Part shown: in pieces, positions 1-9,985 of the stretch | Layout: every line of letters begins with the position of its first letter | Position numbering within the stretch: position 1 is the first letter of the stretch | Notes under the pieces: generated by a model | What the model saw: the letters and a program-made list of their open reading frames with translations, nothing else | The model's database searches: none | Told to the model about the DNA's origin: nothing | Translations under genes and position numbers: made by a program | Assembly: GCF_021582875.1 (NCBI RefSeq) | Contig: NZ_CP091138.1 | Location: 2,418,001-2,482,000, forward strand | Direction of reading: 5' to 3' | DNA length: 64,000 nt | From: Microbacterium sp. KUDC0406 | Lineage (GTDB): Bacteria; Actinomycetota; Actinomycetes; Actinomycetales; Microbacteriaceae

Positions 1-2777
1 AGACCCTTGGCCGGGTTCGAATCCAGCCCGAGCAGCTCCACGGAGTCGCCGTCCTGATCGATCCCGTCCAGCGGGATCGCGATGTTCGTCGTCGTGCCGC
101 TGATCGTACGAGCAGTCACATCCCGCGGCCGCCGAGCAGCATTCTTCTCCGCATCCACCGCGAGGATCTGGATCGTGATGTATCCGGCGTCGATCTGGCC
201 GTTCTCGTCCACGACGTTGTAGGTCGCGTAGACGGTCTTCGCCTCAGGCCCCGCGCGGAAGCGGACCTTGTCCTGCGAGACGAACGCCTCGCCGTCCTCG
301 GGATCGATGAACGGCTCCACCAGCTCCGGCTGCACGTGCAGCGCCAGGTCATTCGGATGCGTGTCATTGTCCAGCACCGGGATCGTGACCACATCACCCG
401 CCCGCACCGTCGCGGTGTCGTCGTTCGCCACCGGCGGCAGCAGCTTGTCCGGCGCCGGGATCGGGATCACGACGACGTCGCCCTCGGCATTCTGCTTGCC
501 GTTCGAGATGCGGTAGGTGATCCGCACCTGGTCCTTCAGCCCGCCCTGGTCGCCGATCCGCAGCGTCTCGTGGTTCAGCACCGACACCGATACGCCGCTG
601 CCGGGCTCCACCGTCACCGACTGCACCACCAGCACTCCGCCGGACGGATCGGTGTCGTTGTTCAGCACACCGACGAGCACCTCACCGCCGGTCGGCAGCA
701 GCGCCACATCGCGCACAGCGATCGGCGCGCGATCCTCTTCGGTCCGATCCTCGACGTCGATGCGCACCAAACCCGCGGCGGACGGGACACCAGCCGTGAC
801 CAGGTACTGCACGTAATAGGTGCCCGCGGTCTGCGTCTTGAACGTGAACGTCTTGTTCCCGTAGTCGGGCACGATCGTGGCGCCGTCGACCGGATCGACG
901 CGGCTCATGCGCAGTGGCTCCTTGCTGGAGCTGGTGTCGTTCGCCAGCGGCGACACCGTCACCTGCTGACCGACCTTGGTGACCACGTGATCGGCGTTGG
1001 TCTTCGGCAGCGTCGATCCGACGGGACGCACGTCCAGCTGGATCGTGCCGCCGGCGTCCTCACCCGATGCATCGGCGACGATGATCTGCACCTCGTGCCG
1101 CCCGGGCGGGCTGGCGATCGCGCGGTAGGTGATCTGCCCGTCGGTGGTGAAGTCGACCTCGTCGCCGGGCGCGGCGACGACCTCCTTCAGATAGACGTCG
1201 TCCCCGTCCGGATCGATCCAGTCCGGCAGCACGTTGTACGACACCGTGCCACCTGCCTCCACAGCCAGCGAGCTCTTCCGCTTCGGCTTCGGAGCGCCGT
1301 TCACGCTCCAGTCGTGCACCGACAACGTCACCTTCGCGGTATCGGTGCCCTTACGACCGTCATCGATCAGGTACTCGAACGACGCCGCACCCGACGCGTC
1401 CTCCGGCACTGCGATCTGCAGCGCGCTGCCGTTGTTGATCGGCTGCACCTCACCTACCGACGGCTGCTTGCTCGACAGAGACGCCACCAGCACGTCTCCA
1501 TCGGCATCGGTGTCGTTGTCCAGCACCGGCAGGAACGTCGTACCGCCCGGACGCACACCGAACTCGTCGTCCTCCGCCACAGGCTTCGTGTTCTCCTCGC
1601 TGCGGTCCGGCAGGGACGTCTCCACCGTCTCCTCGGTGGTGTTCTCCTCTTCCTCGGTCTCGCCCTCGGGAGGAGTGATGTCGTTCCAGTTGTCGACCTG
1701 CTGCAGACTCTCCGTGGCGATCCACGCCATCCCGCCCACGACATCGTTCAACACCACGACATCCCGATTCACCCGGAACTCCAGCGTCGCAGACGGCTTC
1801 AGGTTGGGAATCTGCTCCTCGAGATCTGCGGACTTGCCCAGGCAGTCCCGCACAAACGCTCCTGAGCCCGCCCAGGCACCGTAGACGCAGCCCGCAACGC
1901 GCACGGGCGCGGCCGGAACGCCCTGCGCCCGAGTACTCGTGGCGACGACGTCGCCACCGTCCAGTGGCACGTCCAAAAGCTGGGATGCCGTCGCGATCGA
2001 CACCGCGCCCGCGACTCCCGACGGCTGCTGCAGAACAGCCGTGTCCGCGCCGTCGATCTCAGTCCGGAACCCGGCCGGCGACATCACGGCCTTCTGGGCG
2101 CGATCCAGCACCACCGGCGTATCGCCGACCACGGTGATCGAGGGCTCGCTCGAAGCCTTCAGCCCTTCCACGGAACCGGACTGCGGATCTCCCGGATCGC
2201 CCTGCGGGCTGACCGGGATCGTGTACACGGTCGACTCCGCCGGCGACACGGCGTACACCGTGCCGTTCTGGCCGACGGCGATGTCCGCGTTCTTGCCCAG
2301 TTCGACGAGTGGCTTCTTGCCGGCGAACTTGAAGTTGGCCAGGCCCTGCACCGACTCGACCCACAGGCCGCCCGAGTCGCGATCGAGGACCGCCACGGTG
2401 TTCTTCCCGAGCTCGACCTTGCTCGATCCGGGGATCGGCACCGCGTCGTTCAGCGCCACCGTCGCCGGATTCACCGTCGCGAGCGTCGAGTCCTTGCTGT
2501 TCACGACGACGATCGTGGACTCGTCCTGCAGGATGTCGAAGTCCTCGCCCGTGGTGCGCAGCCCACCGTCGAGCAGCGTGGACTCGTTGTTGAAGTGCCC
2601 CACCAGCAGCTTGGATGACTTCGTGATCCACACGCCGCCGTCGTTCAGATCGACCTCGGTCGTCGGGTTGCCCTCGTACGCCATCGCCATCGTGGCGACG
2701 GCCACCATGCCCGCCGTCACCGCGGCGGCCGACGCCAGCGTCTTCGGGCGCGTCCTGACCCAGCTCAACGCCTTCAT
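1..2777 (-). CDS. Giant Ig-like repeat surface protein, second tandem copy (3' end outside window)
   Basis: The frame is open from an ATG at 2777 to the left edge of the window, so only about 925 N-terminal residues are visible. A putative RBS (GGGGGA) lies 7 nt upstream. The product starts with a short basic stretch and one hydrophobic segment (about residues 14-34), predicting a signal anchor. Next come a divergent, possibly beta-propeller-like region (to about 330), an acidic Glu/Thr linker, and Ig/cadherin-like repeats marked by motifs such as VLDNDTDADGD and VLNNDTDPSGG. It aligns without any net length difference to the neighbouring gene at 2919-9005 (constant offset 6228 nt). From about residue 335 the two are almost identical; the N-terminal third is clearly more divergent. 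It probably acts outside the cell as an adhesin or envelope scaffold. In actinobacteria such genes often precede MoxR-DUF58-transglutaminase genes, which would lie to the left. Confidence 0.88.
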   Translation of the reverse strand, partial: MKALSWVRTRPKTLASAAAVTAGMVAVATMAMAYEGNPTTEVDLNDGGVWITKSSKLLVGHFNNESTLLDGGLRTTGEDFDILQDESTIVVVNSKDSTLATVNPATVALNDAVPIPGSSKVELGKNTVAVLDRDSGGLWVESVQGLANFKFAGKKPLVELGKNADIAVGQNGTVYAVSPAESTVYTIPVSPQGDPGDPQSGSVEGLKASSEPSITVVGDTPVVLDRAQKAVMSPAGFRTEIDGADTAVLQQPSGVAGAVSIATASQLLDVPLDGGDVVATSTRAQGVPAAPVRVAGCVYGAWAGSGAFVRDCLGKSADLEEQIPNLKPSATLEFRVNRDVVVLNDVVGGMAWIATESLQQVDNWNDITPPEGETEEEENTTEETVETSLPDRSEENTKPVAEDDEFGVRPGGTTFLPVLDNDTDADGDVLVASLSSKQPSVGEVQPINNGSALQIAVPEDASGAASFEYLIDDGRKGTDTAKVTLSVHDWSVNGAPKPKRKSSLAVEAGGTVSYNVLPDWIDPDGDDVYLKEVVAAPGDEVDFTTDGQITYRAIASPPGRHEVQIIVADASGEDAGGTIQLDVRPVGSTLPKTNADHVVTKVGQQVTVSPLANDTSSSKEPLRMSRVDPVDGATIVPDYGNKTFTFKTQTAGTYYVQYLVTAGVPSAAGLVRIDVEDRTEEDRAPIAVRDVALLPTGGEVLVGVLNNDTDPSGGVLVVQSVTVEPGSGVSVSVLNHETLRIGDQGGLKDQVRITYRISNGKQNAEGDVVVIPIPAPDKLLPPVANDDTATVRAGDVVTIPVLDNDTHPNDLALHVQPELVEPFIDPEDGEAFVSQDKVRFRAGPEAKTVYATYNVVDENGQIDAGYITIQILAVDAEKNAARRPRDVTARTISGTTTNIAIPLDGIDQDGDSVELLGLDSNPAKG

Positions 2778-2918
2778 AACCGGTTCCCCCTGGAACTGCT
2801 GTGGATGCTGCGCACGGGGGACGGTCAACTCCGGCCAGAATCCGCACCGGGCCATCCTGACCGCGGGCCCTGAGTGCCGCCGATGGGGAGGACTACCCAT
2901 CCGCGGCGAGCGGCACGG

Positions 2919-5900
2919 CTAGGGTCTGGGCCAGAAGTGCTTCTCGGTGTCCACGGAGTCGCCCCAGCCGATGATGTCGACCCAGACGTCCACGCCGTCG
3001 CGACCCTGGTGGCAGGAGATGACCTTGCTGCCCGAGCCGTTGAAGTTCACGTCGTAGGTGTAGCTGCTCACACCGCCCGGATAGGCACTCGAGTAGCACT
3101 TGACCTTCTTGCTCCCGATGTTCAGGTTCTCCCAGTTGACCTTGAAGTCGGCGCAGCCGTTCACGCACGCCTGCGGGTCGAGCGGCCCCTCGGTCACCCA
3201 CACCCGCGGCGAGGGCGGGGCGCTGGTCGAGGCGGACTTCGATGCGGGATCGGAGTAGCCGGCCTTGTTGTGCGTGCGCACCGAGATCTTGTGGTTCTGC
3301 GAGTACCCGTTGCCGACCGTCGTCGACCCGTTGTTGCTCGCGTTCTTCCAGCCGTTGCCGTCGACGTTGATCTGCGTCGTGATCGCCGCGCCGTTCGTTC
3401 CGTTGTCATGCCAGCTGAAGGTGATCGACTGGCCGTTGTTCTTCGCGGACACGGTCGGCGCCGGCGGCTTGCCGAACGGCGTCCGTCCCGCGGATGACCC
3501 GGATGCGTCGGAGATGTAGTCCTTGCCGCTCACACTCGCGACCGCACGGATGCGCACCTTGTACTCGGTGTTGTTCTTCACGCCCGAGATCGTCGTGCCG
3601 TTCCAGTCGCTCTTCCAGCCGCCGCCGTTGAGGCTGTACTGGTACGTCATCTCCGACTTGCTGGCGCCGTTCATGTCCGACTCGGCCAGTGTGTACGACG
3701 ACGCGGTGACGGTGAGCTTCTGGTCTCCGGCGGTCACCGACGGAGTACCGGGCGTGCCGGGCTTGATGGCGGCGCGGCGCGCGGCGGATGCCGGGCTCCA
3801 GTCGCCCCAGTCGGAACGGTTCTGCGCACGGACCTTGTACGTGTACGCCGTCGTCGAGGTGTCGACGACCACGGCCTGCGACGTCTTGCCCGCGGCGACC
3901 GCGATGGTCTGCACGACGCTGGATCCGCGGATCACCTGCACCTGGTACCCGTCGATCGAGTCGCCGTTGTCGTCCGGCGCCTTCCAGGTCACCTCCATCT
4001 GTGCGCGGTCGCCGACGGCGGCGAGCTCCGACGTGGTCGGTGCCGCCGGCGCGAGAGGAGGACCGGACGGGATCTCCGGGAGCGACGCTCCGCTCCAGCT
4101 CGACGGGTCCGGAGCCAGGTTGTGCGCCTGGACGCGGGCGGTGTACGACGATCCGTTCTCCAGACCGGTCCAGGTGTACGAGTTGCCGGTGATGTTCGTC
4201 TTCGTTCCCGCGCCGATGCCGCCGGACAGCTCCAGCGTGTAGTACTCGACCGGGGAGCCCGGGGTCGACGGGGTCTTCCAGCTGATCTCCAGCTGCTTGT
4301 CACCGTAGGTGAGCGTCGGCGCGGCGGGGGTGTCGGGACGCGCGTCCGGTCGGGCCTCTGCCGAGGACGGCGAGGGATCGGACTCGCCGACCCTGTTCGT
4401 CGCGGTCACCTGGAACAGATATTTCACGTTGTTCGTCAGACCGTCCAGGGTGCACGTCGTCGACGAGCACTGCTTCTCATACGAAGCACCCTGCACGGAA
4501 CGCACGGTGTAACCCGTGATCTCCGCACCGTTGTTCGCCGGCGGCGACCACGACAGCACCACCGTCCGATCCTGCACACTCGACACGGTCGGCTTGCCCG
4601 GAGCATCCGGCTTGCCCTGCACCGTCAGCACGATCAGGCCGTCGACCTCGCGATCGGGGTCCTCGGTGACATCGCCGATCCGGTACCGCACCGTCAGCGT
4701 GCCGACGAACTTCGCACCCGGGGTGATCTTGACCTGGTCGCCGGCCACCGTCACCTCACCGTCGCCGCTCTGGCGCTCGGCGGAGATCAGGCGCAGATCG
4801 CCCTCGCCCTGGAACGGGTTCACGTCGTTGTCCAGCGGGGAGACGGTGATCGTCTCGCCCTGGTTCGACTCCGGGAAGGTGTCCGTGTTCGCCGTCGGGA
4901 GCTCCCGCGTGGAGGCGGTGACCGTCACATCGACCGTGCCCTCGACCGGTTCGGTCTCTCCATCCGAGATCCGCAGGCGCAGCGTCGCCGCCGTCCCCTT
5001 CTTCGTGTTCGATGAAGCTTCTACGAAGAGCTGGTCGCCGTCCACGCGTGCGGAGATGCCGTCGGTCGCGCCGTTCACATAGGTGAACGTGTGCTTGCCC
5101 TTGTCCTCCGGATCCGGATCGTCGGTCAGCTCGGCCAGATTCAGCGACACGGCCTTCTCGCCGGGCGCGACGTTCACCTGGCCGCGGGTGAAACTCGGCT
5201 GCTGATTCGCGGGTGGCAGCACCGTGATCGGGATCGACAGCGTCGCCTTGCGGCCCTTCGGGTCGTCCGGGCCGGTGCCGTCTGTGACCTCGAAGCTCAG
5301 CGCGTCGGCGCCGAAGTAACCCTGAGCAGATGTGTACACGAGCGTGCGCTCGTCCTTGACCAGGCTGTCGCCGTTCGCATGCGCAGCGGAGACCTTCTCG
5401 GCCTCGGTGATCACTACGGAGCCGCCACCGGCCACAGTGACGTAGTCGGCGAGCGGCACCTCGACCGTCTCGCCGCTGACGACCTCGATGGCCTTGCCCG
5501 GTTTCACGACCGGGCGCAGATCGTCCAGCGCCGGGACGTAGATGAACGCGGACGACTCCTGGTCGTCCTGATCCGTGATCGTGTAGCGGAGCAGCTGGCG
5601 CTCGTCGCCGACCTTCACCCGGACCTTGCGATCGGGAAGGACCGTGCCGCCGTTCTCCACCACCAGCTTCAGCGCGTCCGTCGTGCCGTCGGGATCCTCG
5701 TCGTTGGCCAGGACATCGATGTCGACCGTCGTGCCGTCCTTGACATCCTCGGACTTGACGCGGTCGTCGCGGGCGATCGGGAACAGCAGCGGCACATCCT
5801 TGTCGACCGTGATCTGCAGCACCGCCGATGCCTCGGCCCCGCGCTCGTCCACGATCGTGTACCGCAGCGAGGTCTCGATCTCGGAGTCCGGCGCCTGCAC

Positions 5901-8900
5901 GAGCACGCGGTCGCCCGACACTCGACCATCCAGCCCCGGGACATCCCCAGGCAGCTTGATGCCCTTCTTGACGAGAGAGATCTGGTCTCCCTCGGGGTCG
6001 GAGTCGTTCGCCAGCACCGGCACCGCGACCTCACGACCCGGCCGCACGACCACGGCGTCCTTCACCGCATAGGGCGCCTGGTTCACTTCTTCGCCGGGCG
6101 CGATCCCGACGTGCACGGTCGCGATGCCCTCTTTGCCGAGGTTGTCACGCACCTTGTACGTGAAGGTGTCCGTGCCGGTCGAGTCCTCGAACGCCTCGTA
6201 GACCAGGTAGTCCTGCTCGACGGTCACGAGCCCCTTCTTGGGGTTCGAATCCAGCCCCAGCAGCTCGACGGAGTCGCCGTCCTGATCGATCCCGTCCAAC
6301 GGGATCGCGATGTTCGTCGTCGTGCCGCTCAGCGTGCGCGCGGTCACATCCCGCGGCCGGGGAGCGGCGTTCTTCTCTGCGTCCACGGCGAGGATCTGGA
6401 TCGTGATGTACCCGGCATCCACCTGGCCGTTCTCATCCACCACGTTGTAGGTCGCGTAGACGGTCTTCGCCTCGGGACCGGCGCGGAAGCGCACCTTGTC
6501 CTGCGAGACGAACGCCTCGCCGTCCTCCGGGTCGATGAACGGCTCGACAAGCTCCGGCTGGACATGCATCGACAGATCATTCGGATGCGTGTCGTTGTCC
6601 AGCACCGGGATCGTCACCACGTCACCGGCACGCACCACGGCGGTGTCATCGTTCGCAACCGGCGGCAGCAGCTTGTCCGGCGCCGGGATCGGGATCACGA
6701 TCACGTCGCCCTCGGCGGTCTTCTTGCCGTTCGAGATGCGGTAGGTGATTCGCACCTGGTCTTCCAGGCCGCCCTGGTCGCCGATCCGCAGGGTCTCGTG
6801 ATTCAGCACCGACACCGACACACCGCTGCCCGGCTCCACCGACACCGACTGCACCACCAGCAGTCCGCCCGCAGGATCGGTGTCGTTGTTCAGCACACCG
6901 ACCAGGACCTCGCCGCCGGTCGGCAGCAGCGCGACATCGCGCACGGCGATCGGCGCGAGATCCTCATCCTTTCCCTCCTGCACATCGATGCGCACCAGGC
7001 CGGCGGCCGAGGGCACGCCGGCCGTGACGAGGTACTGCACGTAGTAGGTGCCCGGCTTGTCGGTCTTGAACGTGAAGGTCTTGTTCGGGTAGTCGGGCGT
7101 GACCGTGGCACCCTCGACATCGTCGACGCTGGCGAAGCGCAGCGGCTCCTTGCTGGAACTGGTGTCGTTGGCGAGCGGCGACACCGTCACCTGCTGTCCC
7201 ACGGTCGTGACGACGTGATCGGCGTTGGTCTTCGGCAGCGTCGACCCGACGGGACGCACGTCCAACTGGATCGCGCCGGTGGCGAGTTCGCCGGAGCCGT
7301 CCGCCACGACCACCTGAACCTCGTGCCGTCCCGGCGGGCTCGACACCGCCCGATAGGTGATCTGGCCGTCTGTCGTGAAGTCGACCTCATCGCCGTTCGC
7401 CGCGACGACATCCTTGAGATAGAGGTCGTCGCCGTCGGGGTCGATCCAGTCCGGCAGCACGTTGTACGACACCGTGCCACCGGCCTCCACCGCCAGAGAA
7501 CTCTTCCGCTTCGGCTTCGGAGCCCCGTTCACACTCCAGTCGTGCACCGACACCGACACCTTCGCCGTGTCCGTACCCTTACGCCCATCATCGATCTCAT
7601 ACTCGAACGACGCAGAGCCGGATGCATCCTCCGGCACCGCGATCTGCAGCGCACTGCCGTTGTTGATCGGCTGCACCTCACCGATCGAGGGCTGCTTGCT
7701 CGACAACGACGCCACCAGCACATCACCATCGGCATCCGTGTCATTGTCCAGCACCGGCAGGAACGTCGTCCCACCCGGCCGCACACCGAACTCGTCGTCC
7801 TCCGCCACCGGCTTCGTGTTCTGCTCACTGCGCTCCGGCAAAGACGTCTCCACCGTCTCCTCGGTGGTGTCCTCCTCATCCTCTGTCTCACCCTCAGGCG
7901 GAGTGATGTCATTCCAGTTGTCCACCTGCTGCAGACTCTCCGTGGCGATCCACGCCATCCCACCCACAACATCGTTCAACACCACGACATCCCGATTCAC
8001 CCGGAACTCCAACGTCCCAGACGGCTTCAACCCCGGAATCCGCTCCGCCAGATCGGCACCATCGCCCGCACAGTCCCGCACGAAAGCACCCGATCCGCCC
8101 CACGCCCCGTACGTGCAGCCGAGTACCTGCACCGGAGCGGCGGGCACACCGTGCGAACGCGTCGACGTCACGTCCGCCTCACCACCGTCCAACGGCACAC
8201 GCACCAACTCCGACGCCGTCGCCACGACCACCGCGTCCGTCTCACCGGACACCTGCTGCAGCACGGCGGAGTCGGCGTCACCGATCTCGGTGCGAAGACC
8301 ATCGGGGGTCATGACCACGCCCTGCGCGGGGTCGAGCACGACCGGGGTCTCCCCCACGGTCGTGATCGAGGCCTTGCTGCCTGTCTTCAGCCCCTCCACA
8401 GCGGCCGATGTCGGCTCCTCCGGATCGCCCTGCGGGGTCACCGGAATCGTGTAGATCGCGGATTTCGAGGGCGAGACGGCGTAGACCGTGCCGTCGTCGC
8501 CGACCGCGACATCCGCGTTCTTGCCGAGTTCGGCAACCGGGTCCGCTCCGGCGAACTCGAATCCGCCCAGGTTCTGCGGCGGCACGACCCAGAGGTCGCC
8601 GGATGCCGGGTCCAGGATCGCCGTGGTCTGCTCGCGCAGCGCGACCTTGGCCCCAGCGGGAATGCTCGTCGCATCGCCGAGCGACACGGTGGCCGGATCG
8701 ACCGGCGTCAGGGTCGAATCGTCCTGGTTCACGACCATGATCGTCGACTCGTCCTGCAGGATGTCGAAGTCCTGACCTGTCGTGCGCAGCCCGCCGTCGA
8801 GCAGCGTCGACTCGTTGTTGAAGTGCCCCACCAGCAGGTCCGACGCCTTCGTGATCCACACGCCGCCGTCATTCAGGTCGACCTCGGTCGTCGGATTGCC

Positions 8901-9005
8901 GTCGTACGCCATCGCCAGCGTCGTGATCGTCACCACGCCCACCGTCACCGCAGCGGCCGACGCCAGCGTCTTCGGGCGCGTCCTGACCCAGCTCAACGCC
9001 TTCAT
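2919..9005 (-). CDS. Giant membrane-anchored Ig-like and fibronectin type III repeat protein
   Basis: The product is 2028 residues long. The ATG at 9005 was chosen because GGAGAA lies 7 nt upstream and the N-terminus (MKALSWVRTRPK) matches that of the tandem copy; upstream in-frame codons lack an RBS. A single hydrophobic segment at about residues 14-34 suggests a signal anchor. Residues 35-330 form a beta-rich region, followed by an acidic linker. About ten Ig/cadherin-like repeats run from about 400 to 1460, each carrying xLxNDxDPxGD-type motifs. Five FN3 domains follow (starting near 1465, 1558, 1652, 1747 and 1843), each beginning with a PxxPxxPT-type strand. The last 100 residues contain four Cys and form a separate cap. 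No LPXTG signal is visible. Likely an extracellular adhesin or cell-wall scaffold; the ligand cannot be read from sequence. Confidence 0.9.
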   Translation of the reverse strand: MKALSWVRTRPKTLASAAAVTVGVVTITTLAMAYDGNPTTEVDLNDGGVWITKASDLLVGHFNNESTLLDGGLRTTGQDFDILQDESTIMVVNQDDSTLTPVDPATVSLGDATSIPAGAKVALREQTTAILDPASGDLWVVPPQNLGGFEFAGADPVAELGKNADVAVGDDGTVYAVSPSKSAIYTIPVTPQGDPEEPTSAAVEGLKTGSKASITTVGETPVVLDPAQGVVMTPDGLRTEIGDADSAVLQQVSGETDAVVVATASELVRVPLDGGEADVTSTRSHGVPAAPVQVLGCTYGAWGGSGAFVRDCAGDGADLAERIPGLKPSGTLEFRVNRDVVVLNDVVGGMAWIATESLQQVDNWNDITPPEGETEDEEDTTEETVETSLPERSEQNTKPVAEDDEFGVRPGGTTFLPVLDNDTDADGDVLVASLSSKQPSIGEVQPINNGSALQIAVPEDASGSASFEYEIDDGRKGTDTAKVSVSVHDWSVNGAPKPKRKSSLAVEAGGTVSYNVLPDWIDPDGDDLYLKDVVAANGDEVDFTTDGQITYRAVSSPPGRHEVQVVVADGSGELATGAIQLDVRPVGSTLPKTNADHVVTTVGQQVTVSPLANDTSSSKEPLRFASVDDVEGATVTPDYPNKTFTFKTDKPGTYYVQYLVTAGVPSAAGLVRIDVQEGKDEDLAPIAVRDVALLPTGGEVLVGVLNNDTDPAGGLLVVQSVSVEPGSGVSVSVLNHETLRIGDQGGLEDQVRITYRISNGKKTAEGDVIVIPIPAPDKLLPPVANDDTAVVRAGDVVTIPVLDNDTHPNDLSMHVQPELVEPFIDPEDGEAFVSQDKVRFRAGPEAKTVYATYNVVDENGQVDAGYITIQILAVDAEKNAAPRPRDVTARTLSGTTTNIAIPLDGIDQDGDSVELLGLDSNPKKGLVTVEQDYLVYEAFEDSTGTDTFTYKVRDNLGKEGIATVHVGIAPGEEVNQAPYAVKDAVVVRPGREVAVPVLANDSDPEGDQISLVKKGIKLPGDVPGLDGRVSGDRVLVQAPDSEIETSLRYTIVDERGAEASAVLQITVDKDVPLLFPIARDDRVKSEDVKDGTTVDIDVLANDEDPDGTTDALKLVVENGGTVLPDRKVRVKVGDERQLLRYTITDQDDQESSAFIYVPALDDLRPVVKPGKAIEVVSGETVEVPLADYVTVAGGGSVVITEAEKVSAAHANGDSLVKDERTLVYTSAQGYFGADALSFEVTDGTGPDDPKGRKATLSIPITVLPPANQQPSFTRGQVNVAPGEKAVSLNLAELTDDPDPEDKGKHTFTYVNGATDGISARVDGDQLFVEASSNTKKGTAATLRLRISDGETEPVEGTVDVTVTASTRELPTANTDTFPESNQGETITVSPLDNDVNPFQGEGDLRLISAERQSGDGEVTVAGDQVKITPGAKFVGTLTVRYRIGDVTEDPDREVDGLIVLTVQGKPDAPGKPTVSSVQDRTVVLSWSPPANNGAEITGYTVRSVQGASYEKQCSSTTCTLDGLTNNVKYLFQVTATNRVGESDPSPSSAEARPDARPDTPAAPTLTYGDKQLEISWKTPSTPGSPVEYYTLELSGGIGAGTKTNITGNSYTWTGLENGSSYTARVQAHNLAPDPSSWSGASLPEIPSGPPLAPAAPTTSELAAVGDRAQMEVTWKAPDDNGDSIDGYQVQVIRGSSVVQTIAVAAGKTSQAVVVDTSTTAYTYKVRAQNRSDWGDWSPASAARRAAIKPGTPGTPSVTAGDQKLTVTASSYTLAESDMNGASKSEMTYQYSLNGGGWKSDWNGTTISGVKNNTEYKVRIRAVASVSGKDYISDASGSSAGRTPFGKPPAPTVSAKNNGQSITFSWHDNGTNGAAITTQINVDGNGWKNASNNGSTTVGNGYSQNHKISVRTHNKAGYSDPASKSASTSAPPSPRVWVTEGPLDPQACVNGCADFKVNWENLNIGSKKVKCYSSAYPGGVSSYTYDVNFNGSGSKVISCHQGRDGVDVWVDIIGWGDSVDTEKHFWPRP

Positions 9006-9130
9006 AACCGGTTCTCCTGCGATGCTCGTCGGTGTTCGTGCGCCCCAGGCGCCGATGCGGCGGCCCCAGGCACGCCCGCCCATCGTAAGTCATCGATCCT
9101 GAGCATCACGATGGGGAGTACTGCCCATCG

Positions 9131-9701
9131 TCAACCGACGCGCCAGCACCCCTCGACGTGGTCGTCCACCATGCCGGCTGACTGCATGAGTGCGTACATC
9201 GTGGTCGGTCCGACGAAGCGGAAGCCGCGGCGGCGCAGCTCTTTGCTCAGCGCGACGGATGCCGGCGTCGTGGCCGGCACGTCGGCGAACTCGCGTGGAC
9301 GCGGACCCGGCTCCGGTGCGAACGACCACATCAGCTCGTCGAGTGCACCGTCGGGCATCGCGTGGGCCAGCGCGGCATTGCCGATCACCGCCTCGATCTT
9401 CGCGCGGTTGCGGATGATCCCGGCATCCGCCATCAGTCGCTCGACATCGTCCTGACCGTACGCCGAGACGACCGCCGTGTCGAAGCCGGCGAACACCTCA
9501 CGGAATCGCGGTCGCTTGCGCAGGATCGTGATCCAGCTGAGGCCGGCCTGGAACCCCTCGAGCGACATCTTCTCGAACAGCGCACGGTCGCCGTGCAGCG
9601 GGACTCCCCATTCCTCGTCGTGGTACCGCCGGTACTCGTCGTCGTCGCCGACCCAGGCGCAGCGCGAGCGGCCGTCGGCCGCGGTCGAGGAGAGAAGCCA
9701 T
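9131..9701 (-). CDS. tag: DNA-3-methyladenine glycosylase I, reading frame shifted near its 5' end
   Basis: Tag is a base-excision repair enzyme that removes 3-methyladenine from DNA. The uninterrupted frame begins only at an internal ATG (9568), but coding continues upstream in the same frame with RCAWVGDDDEY and YHDEEWGVP, which is the conserved Tag N-terminus carrying the first zinc Cys and His. That frame has no start codon before a stop near 9725. An ATG at 9701 in another frame has a TAACGT -10 box 6 nt upstream, so I place the start there with a one-base insertion around 9690-9697 (ATGGCTTCTCTCC). The C-terminus DDHVEGCWR supplies the last zinc His/Cys pair. Whether the shift is real or a sequencing error cannot be decided here. 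Family identity is firm. Confidence 0.85.
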
Positions 9702-9707
9702 GCTCCG

Positions 9708-9713
9708 ACGTTA
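9708..9713 (-). promoter_or_regulatory. Leaderless-type -10 box of tag
   Basis: TAACGT on the minus strand ends 6 nt before the ATG at 9701, the spacing expected when transcription starts at the A of the start codon. No clear -35 box is seen. Confidence 0.5.
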
Positions 9714-9722
9714 TCGGGAACC

Positions 9723-9953
9723 GCTCAACGACCCGGAGGTTGGTCCTGCGGGTCGTTGAGTGAGCGCAGCTCGGCGGGGGAGCGTTTCGTCTCCGTCGCT
9801 GGCGCTCCTTCGCTCAACGACCGTGAGCCTGCGGGTCGTTGAGCGAGCGCAGCTCGGCGGGGAGCGTTTCGTCTCAGTCGCTGGCGCTCCTTCGCTCAAC
9901 GACCCGGAGGTTGAGCCCGCGGGTCGTTGAGCGAGCGCAGCGAGACGAAACGC
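9723..9953. repeat. Cluster of family A repeats
   Basis: At least five arms of the same element alternate in orientation here. One orientation reads GGTCGTTGAGCGAGCGCAGC and the other reads GCGTTTCGTCTC followed by CGCTCAACGACC. Neighbouring arms can pair as long hairpins. The block fills the gap between tag and the acyl-CoA oxidase gene and holds no plausible gene. Confidence 0.85.
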
Positions 9954-9985
9954 GCCGGATGTGCCTGGGGCGATCGGTGGTCGGT

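Noticed and set aside
336..1865. Long plus-strand frame over the partial Ig-like copy
   Set aside because: Same shadow as above; its protein resembles the shadow at 5091-9455 only because the sense genes are duplicates.
5091..9455. Very long open frame (over 1400 codons) on the plus strand opposite the giant Ig-like gene
   Set aside because: It is the antisense shadow of a GC-rich gene. Its product is His/Arg/Asp-rich with no domain, and the opposite strand has clear Ig and FN3 motifs.
9723..9953. Small genes within the repeat cluster after tag
   Set aside because: Frames consist only of translated repeat arms, lack RBS and resemble each other solely through the repeats.
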